The position numbers and the translations under genes are program-made. Below are positions 60,511-64,000 of a stretch of 64,000 nt of DNA, one piece after another (the first letter of the stretch is position 1; every line of letters starts with the position of its first letter). The stretch is from Proteus hauseri ATCC 700826 (GTDB lineage: Bacteria > Pseudomonadota > Gammaproteobacteria > Enterobacterales > Enterobacteriaceae), in assembly GCF_001654965.1 (NCBI RefSeq), contig NZ_LXEV01000016.1, positions 1-64,000 on the forward strand, in the 5' to 3' direction. The notes under the pieces were generated by a model that did no database searches, was not told where the DNA came from, and worked only from the letters and a program-made list of their open reading frames with translations.

Positions 60511-60636
60511 TACTCGTCATACTTCAAGGTGTAGCGTTGTTGTGATTACGTTCATTCGCACTAGTCACATACTATTGTATGCTCCTAGCGACTCATTCAC
60601 TTGTCGCCTAGCTACACCTCGAATTATTTAGAGTAT
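60510..60636. repeat. Dispersed intergenic palindromic repeat (about 127 bp)
   Basis: Starts ATACTCGTCATACTTCAAGG and ends with GAATTATTTAGAGTAT; the inner arms GGTGTAGC and GCTACACC are perfect complements. Inside, CATACTATTGTATG is a smaller palindrome. The sequence resembles repeats known between genes in Proteus, Photorhabdus and Yersinia. It begins at the last base of the preceding stop codon. Confidence 0.7.
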
Positions 60637-60717
60637 TTATGAGGATAGAAAGAGCTAAAAGAATAAAAAGATAAAAGAGTGAAGGGAGTGAAGGGGTGAG
60701 GGGGTAAAAATTAACGG

Positions 60718-60749
60718 CGGGTAGATCGGTGAATTGGCTGTTCTACCCG
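60718..60749. terminator. Possible terminator of rdgC
   Basis: CGGGTAGA (60718-60725) pairs with TCTACCCG (60742-60749); on the minus strand a weak T tract follows six bases later. Confidence 0.35.
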
Positions 60750-60763
60750 TGATTTTATCTGGA

Positions 60764-61672
60764 TTACTCGGCTTCGCCACCTAGGACTTCGGTGACTCGT
60801 TCAATTAAAGCACTGAGTTCACCAGTCATTAAAACGAAATCGGCATCAAAACGTTGGGCAAAATCTGCTTTATCAATATCATCATTTTGTTCACGTAAAG
60901 TTTCACTAAACTTGATCCGTTTTATTGAGCCATCATCACAAAGCATAAATTGCAGGCGCTCTTCCCAATCGATAGAAAGCTTAGTGACAAATTTGCCCGC
61001 TTCAATATGTGTCGCAATTTCATCAGAAACCAGTTCTTGTTTTTTACAGCGAATAACGCCGCCTTCTTCTAATACCGCTTTTAATTCCGCTTCATCCATT
61101 AATGAGAACCCTGCTGGTAGTTCACCAGAGCGTACCCATTCTGTCATTTTCAGCTCAACAGATTCGTTAAAATTAAGTGGAACAACAGGCAAAGAACCAA
61201 GGGTTTTACGTAACAGCGCTAAATTGTCTTCGGCGCGTTTTGAACTACCTGAATCGATGATGATGAGTTGTTTTTCTAAATCTAGCCATAAAAAGGTTTG
61301 ACTAAACTTACTAAAAGCACGAGGAAGTAGGGTATGAACCACTTCATCTTTTAATGTGGCTTTTTCCATTTTTTTCAGTTTACGACCTTGCTCACCCTCA
61401 AGTTTTTCTACTTTTTCTTGTACCGCTTGTTTTATGACGGTTGCGGGTAAAATTTTGTCTTCTTTTCGAGCGCACAGCATCACTTGTTTGCCTGCAACAT
61501 GAATAAAAGCATCACCTCGGTCACCCATAGGTGAAACCCAGCCTGTCCTTGTCATATCTTGGCTACTGCAAGGAGTGAATGCCAATGAAGCAAGCTGTTG
61601 TTCTAACTCATCCATTGACAGTGCTATCTCTTTATTTAAGCGATAGACCAAAATATTTTTAAACCACAGCAT
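60764..61672 (-). CDS. rdgC: Recombination-associated protein RdgC
   Basis: A 302-residue ring-forming DNA-binding protein that limits RecA action in E. coli and is nucleoid-associated. The start [16 protein letters not shown], the central [23 protein letters not shown]-type basic segment and [15 protein letters not shown] match the family at full length. Transcribed alone, leftward. Confidence 0.97.
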   Translation of the reverse strand: MLWFKNILVYRLNKEIALSMDELEQQLASLAFTPCSSQDMTRTGWVSPMGDRGDAFIHVAGKQVMLCARKEDKILPATVIKQAVQEKVEKLEGEQGRKLKKMEKATLKDEVVHTLLPRAFSKFSQTFLWLDLEKQLIIIDSGSSKRAEDNLALLRKTLGSLPVVPLNFNESVELKMTEWVRSGELPAGFSLMDEAELKAVLEEGGVIRCKKQELVSDEIATHIEAGKFVTKLSIDWEERLQFMLCDDGSIKRIKFSETLREQNDDIDKADFAQRFDADFVLMTGELSALIERVTEVLGGEAE

Positions 61673-61907
61673 CTGATATTCCCCTTAATCATAATTAACT
61701 CCGATATGATACTGAATGTTTGGAGTATCTAAAAGGTAATATCCCTGAAAAGAAAATACTCAGTGGGTTATTTAATAAAAACGCCAAGAAAAGCTGAAAC
61801 GAATAATTAGTGAAACCAATTCATGAAAATGATAGGCATTCTCAATTGTTTTAATTTACTTAAGAATATTAATAATGAAATTACTGAATTTTTAGTACAA
61901 CTTGTTA

Positions 61908-61923
61908 TGTGACCATGATCACG
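61908..61923 (+). promoter_or_regulatory. CRP-like site 1
   Basis: TGTGACCATGATCACG: TGTGA-N6-TCACG, one mismatch in the right half. It lies about 235 bp upstream of rdgC and 1.1 kb before the porin. Confidence 0.6.
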
Positions 61924-62022
61924 TTCTTTCTTTTTATAGCTATTTTTTATTCATAATATGAAATGATTTTCTGAATTATCCCTGTAGTAATTTACAAAAC
62001 AAAAATCTTCTTGACGATTGTG

Positions 62023-62038
62023 TGTGATTGATATCACA
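62023..62038 (+). promoter_or_regulatory. CRP-like site 2
   Basis: TGTGATTGATATCACA: both consensus halves are perfect (TGTGA-N6-TCACA). Confidence 0.7.
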
Positions 62039-62079
62039 AAATTAGGAAAATATAACAGGTGATTTTTCATTGGATTTAT

Positions 62080-62095
62080 AGTGATGGCGATCACA
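62080..62095 (+). promoter_or_regulatory. CRP-like site 3
   Basis: AGTGATGGCGATCACA, one mismatch, centred 57 bp after site 2. Confidence 0.6.
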
Positions 62096-62591
62096 AACTT
62101 GAATATTTATTTTCTAAATATAGTGAAAATCGCACAAATGGCCTTTTTATATTACATATGGTTATTGTTTAGATTTTGTAATGTTTCTTTGGTTTTTTTT
62201 AATACCTCTACGTATTGATTAGATATTGTAATTGAATCTCGCTATTGTGCTTTCTTTATTAATATTTTTGGTTGTTTATTCTTTTAATGAGCAGTTGTTA
62301 TTCGTTACCACCAGTGAAATTGTATTTAAATTCGACTTTGTTTTTATTTAAATAAGAAATAAATATAAAAATATAAAATTATTAATTCAGAATAATAATA
62401 TTTAAACCTTTAGTGTTATTTATTTAGTGGTTAAAATTAATACTTCCTTTTAAATATATTAAAGGAGGAGATAAATTTTTTATTGTCAAAAAAAATAATG
62501 CTATAACGGAATGAAATATAAAAGAAAAAGTAAAAATAATAATTTTGAAAAAGTTGATTAAGTTCAAAAAACACGTATCTTTACTCTTTAA

Positions 62592-62607
62592 TGTGATACC
62601 TATCACT
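62592..62607 (+). promoter_or_regulatory. CRP-like site 4
   Basis: TGTGATACCTATCACT, one mismatch; the nearest to the porin gene (about 420 bp). Confidence 0.55.
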
Positions 62608-63026
62608 TAGGTATGTAACCATGAAAATGTATGTTGGTGTAATTGTGGGCTGCATCACGAAAGTTAGGCTTTTTTTTGAGTAACATGCCAGCGAAAACAT
62701 CAATGATGTAATTCATTTCCAGATAGAAATAAAAGTAATGCCTTTATTTAAATATAGATGAGGACGTTATTTTTACGTCTTAATGGTGATTACGTCTGTG
62801 TCCAGAAATTAAAACCCTTAAGAAGTTTTATAGAGTAATAAGTAGAGTAAAAGTAGAGTAATAATTAGTAGTCATAAAAATTATCGATTGTGAGAGCGAT
62901 TTTCTTTTTCGAAATTCGTGGCAGGGATCTTTTTGTCTGAATTACAGGTTAATTAAATTACGGCGGTATTCTTTTTAACCTTAAAGAAAATCATAAAACT
63001 ATAGAAAATAGATGGGTATTTTAATC

Positions 63027-64000
63027 ATGAAAAGCTTGAAGCCTTTAGCAGCATTGGTTGGTTTACTGATCCTTTCTGGATCAGCAAACGCAGTAAACGT
63101 GTATAACGATAAAGGGACACGTTTCGATGTAAATGGTCAGTTTCGTTTAAAAACACAAGTAACTAGCCAAAATCATGAAATGAAAATGACTGATGATGGT
63201 AGCCGTATCGGTTTCTTCGGTTCACATGAACTGACTAACGATATCAAAGTATTTGGTAAATTAGAGTGGGGTTCAGACACTCAAAAAACAAATAGTGATA
63301 ACCCTAAATCAAACTTTGAAATGTACAACCGTGTTGGTTATGTCGGTTTCTCTCACCGTGATTATGGTCAAATCCAATTTGGTCGTACTTATATTCCTAT
63401 CGACTGGGTTAAAAAATCAAGCTACGGCTATGGTAACACGGGTGTATTCTACTTTAGTGATGTTCTAGGCCGTTCAGTGGGTTATTCTGGTGGCGAAACT
63501 ACGGTTAATGGTAAATATGTAAATACTAATGGTGTTGGTAAAAACAACTTCATGACTCGTTTACCACAAACTATTTTCATCGAAACTAACCGTTATGAAG
63601 GCTTTAAATTAGCGGGTACTGTGACGGGTAAAACGGGTGAAGATGGACGTCGTGTAGCCGGTGATATCACTCGTGCATATTCATTAGTTGGTTTCTATAA
63701 ATCAACCTTCGGTTTAGAGTTTGATGCGGGTTACTCAGCAGCTAAAGGTGAAGCAAACGTTACTGGTCCAAATAAAGACAAAGTTCCAGAGAACAGTATT
63801 TTAGCATTTGGTGCGGAATACTTCTTCCCAGGTCGTGAATTTTCTATCGGTTTAGACTATGGTCAATCTCGTGGTAAAAATCCAGGTTTAGCACTGTATT
63901 CAAACCAAGCTCCACGTGGTTGGAACTCAGTTAAAGGCGATTGGAAAGCTGATCTGTATGGTGTTGGTGTGAAATGGCACTGGGATCGTATCGAAAGTGG
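63027..64000 (+). CDS. General porin, OmpC/OmpF family (3' partial)
   Basis: The frame is open to the end of the window (324 codons visible). A 22-residue signal peptide (MKSLKPLAALVGLLILSGSANA) is followed by VNVYNDKGTRFDVNGQFRLK, the usual first strand of trimeric porins. Amphipathic strands, GRTYIPIDWVKK and the loop-3-like region with GVFYFSDVLGRSVGYSG fit a 16-stranded general diffusion porin of the outer membrane. The remaining C-terminal strands and terminal Phe are beyond the edge. Its leader region carries four CRP-like sites, suggesting carbon-source control. I cannot say whether it is the OmpC or OmpF equivalent. Confidence 0.93.
   Translation, partial: MKSLKPLAALVGLLILSGSANAVNVYNDKGTRFDVNGQFRLKTQVTSQNHEMKMTDDGSRIGFFGSHELTNDIKVFGKLEWGSDTQKTNSDNPKSNFEMYNRVGYVGFSHRDYGQIQFGRTYIPIDWVKKSSYGYGNTGVFYFSDVLGRSVGYSGGETTVNGKYVNTNGVGKNNFMTRLPQTIFIETNRYEGFKLAGTVTGKTGEDGRRVAGDITRAYSLVGFYKSTFGLEFDAGYSAAKGEANVTGPNKDKVPENSILAFGAEYFFPGREFSIGLDYGQSRGKNPGLALYSNQAPRGWNSVKGDWKADLYGVGVKWHWDRIES

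Larger units (their letters stand above)
61673..63026. other. 1.35-kb regulatory region between rdgC and the porin gene
   Basis: No convincing protein gene. Four CRP-like sites (61908, 62023, 62080, 62592), AT-rich spacers, and tandem TAGAGTAA-type units near 62830-62865 are present. A 20-codon frame at 62621 lacks support. Confidence 0.6.

Noticed and set aside
62424-62606. 60-codon minus-strand frame in the porin leader
   Set aside because: Overlaps a CRP-like site, is AT-rich and shows no coding character.
62621-62683. 20-codon frame starting MKMYVGVIVG
   Set aside because: No ribosome site and no known peptide; a chance frame is likely.

Overview
The window looks like chromosome of an AT-rich enterobacterium of the Morganellaceae, most probably Proteus (P. 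mirabilis group). This rests on base composition, on protein similarity to Escherichia coli orthologues recalled from memory, and on gene order; no rRNA or species marker is present.

Layout. (1) 1-6999: a giant, very AT-rich toxin-like gene cut by the left edge. It carries a YopT (C58)-like cysteine protease signature, a hydrophobic Tcd-like translocation segment and RTX calcium-binding repeats. (2) 7091-30821: a backbone block close to the E. coli 0-1 minute region: yaaA, talB, a Sel1-repeat secreted protein, mog, dnaK-dnaJ, an EamA-type transporter, nhaA-nhaR, rpsT, ribF-ileS-lspA-fkpB-ispH, dapB, carA-carB. Several control elements known from E. coli are conserved: the sigma-32 dnaK promoter, twin ARG boxes and a TTG start at carA, and a TTG start for rpsT. 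(3) 30822-38925: an accessory patch with an ABC-ATPase remnant and a 2367-residue inverse autotransporter (intimin/invasin type). (4) 38926-45787: a block matching the E. coli 67-minute region (dkgA-yqhD, yghB, metC, exbB-exbD), with a methyltransferase gene where E. coli has yqhC. (5) 45788-47680: a 1.9-kb AT-rich span without a convincing protein gene; it holds a good small-RNA candidate. (6) 47681-57337: one long hydrogenase-2 operon, hybOABCDE fused to hypBCDE, with a perfect FNR box upstream. (7) 57546-61672: yedE-yedF, a TetR regulator divergent from a DAPG-hydrolase-like gene with a large palindromic operator, a dispersed repeat, and rdgC. (8) 61673-64000: a long regulatory region with four CRP-like sites, then a general porin gene cut by the right edge.

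How the genes work together. The hyb-hyp operon encodes a periplasm-facing NiFe uptake hydrogenase with its own endopeptidase, chaperone and most of the CN/CO and nickel maturation machinery. hypA/hybF and hypF are not in the operon and must lie elsewhere if the enzyme is active. HypB has an exceptional two-block histidine store, consistent with nickel hoarding in an organism group that also needs nickel for urease. exbB-exbD power TonB-dependent iron uptake under a clear Fur box. The toxin, the inverse autotransporter and the porin are the surface or virulence-related genes.

The most unusual items are the toxin architecture, the size and modular tip of the inverse autotransporter, the sRNA candidate at about 46281-46368, the TetR operator/hydrolase pair and the CRP-site cluster. 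No CRISPR array, intact transposon, rRNA or tRNA gene was recognised.
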